Assembly (NCBI GenBank): GCA_035048495.1
Contig: CM068553.1
Coordinates: 13,269,190 to 13,333,189 of the forward strand
Source: Euptelea pleiosperma
Taxonomy: Eukaryota > Streptophyta > Magnoliopsida > Ranunculales > Eupteleaceae
DNA length: 64,000 nucleotides
Direction: 5' to 3'
The notes below the pieces were generated by a model. It was not told the DNA's origin. It made no database searches and saw nothing but the letters and a program-made list of their open reading frames with translations. The first letter of the stretch is position 1, and each line of letters starts with the position of its first letter. The position numbers and the translations under genes are program-made. Positions 63,852 to 64,000 of the stretch are shown here, piece by piece.

Positions 63852-64000
63852 GATTTACACAATATGAATAAAATTCAAACATGAAAAGAAAATAGTACAG
63901 ACACTAAACGAAAATAGTACCTTTCTTAGAAAAATAGCTAATGGTCTGCAACAATGAAAAACCAAGGGAATAATTAGCAAAAGCCAAAAAATGTACATTA
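63346..64000 (+). mobile_element. CACTA transposon end, runs off the window
   Basis: CACTACTAGAAAAAGCTCTT at 63346 is a canonical CACTA terminus. It is followed by subterminal words 'ggcgtcgtttttt', 'gacgaatcgacgttgattcg', 'acatcgtcgg' and 'tggcgtcgattttt' in both orientations. No transposase frame is visible in the 655 bp present. Confidence 0.75.
63803..63848. repeat. (AC)n microsatellite
   Basis: About 21 AC units. The 'MCVCVCVC' frame on the minus strand is only a translation of this repeat. Confidence 0.95.

Overview
The window is nuclear DNA of a flowering plant. The evidence is plant-specific enzyme families (BAHD acyltransferases with HxxxD and DFGWG motifs, a UGT85-type glycosyltransferase with a PSPG box), Ty1/copia and Ty3/gypsy LTR retrotransposons with tRNA-Met-type primer sites, a Helitron, hAT, CACTA and many palindromic MITEs. 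I cannot name the species; the content fits a repeat-rich dicot or magnoliid genome. No tRNA, rRNA or CRISPR array was found.

Four genes look intact. Three are intronless BAHD acyltransferases on the + strand (6168-7598, 42141-43547, 61755-63155). One is a two-exon UGT85-like glucosyltransferase on the - strand (56248-57782). Three more BAHD copies are broken: 14450-14748 (truncated at both ends, with internal deletions), 16282-16776 (5' half only, cut by retrotransposons) and 37180-40392 (frameshifts, a stop, a solo LTR). The six BAHD units form one dispersed tandem array. Two unit pairs share flanks as well as coding sequence: 4830-7790 with 35912-40550, and 14355-15390 with 41660-47290. 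Members of this clade acylate (often malonylate) sugars on phenolic or flavonoid glycosides, and a UGT makes such glycosides, so the cluster could be a small pathway for acylated glucosides. That is inference.

Region by region. 1-1162: 5' end of a copia element on the - strand (gag and LTR). 1440-5770: MITE field and a TRIM-like repeat. 6031-7790: BAHD-1 with promoter and 3' flank. 8225-11880: MITEs, including a clean hAT MITE. 12000-14100: mostly unassigned. 14105-16280: BAHD-2 relic, MITEs and the BAHD-3 promoter. 16282-34068: BAHD-3 destroyed by nested elements: a copia element (LTR 16777-17465) carries a nearly complete 10.9-kb gypsy element (18038-28909) in its gag gene and is joined to a truncated second gypsy element (29911-33982). 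34070-37100: MITEs, LINE remnant and the duplicated BAHD upstream region. 37180-40392: BAHD-4 pseudogene. 40700-47290: MITEs, BAHD-5 and a Helitron nested in palindromic elements. 47300-55935: MITEs, a foldback, copia and gypsy pieces, and a 430-bp direct repeat. 56248-57860: the UGT. 58235-61656: MITEs and nested insertions that push the old BAHD-6 promoter 2.4 kb away. 61755-63155: BAHD-6. From 63346: one end of a CACTA element running off the window.

The strongest themes are repeated duplication and decay of one BAHD unit, gene conversion between copies, transposon rewiring of promoters, and a palindromic MITE family that spreads CACGTG (G-box) sites across the locus.
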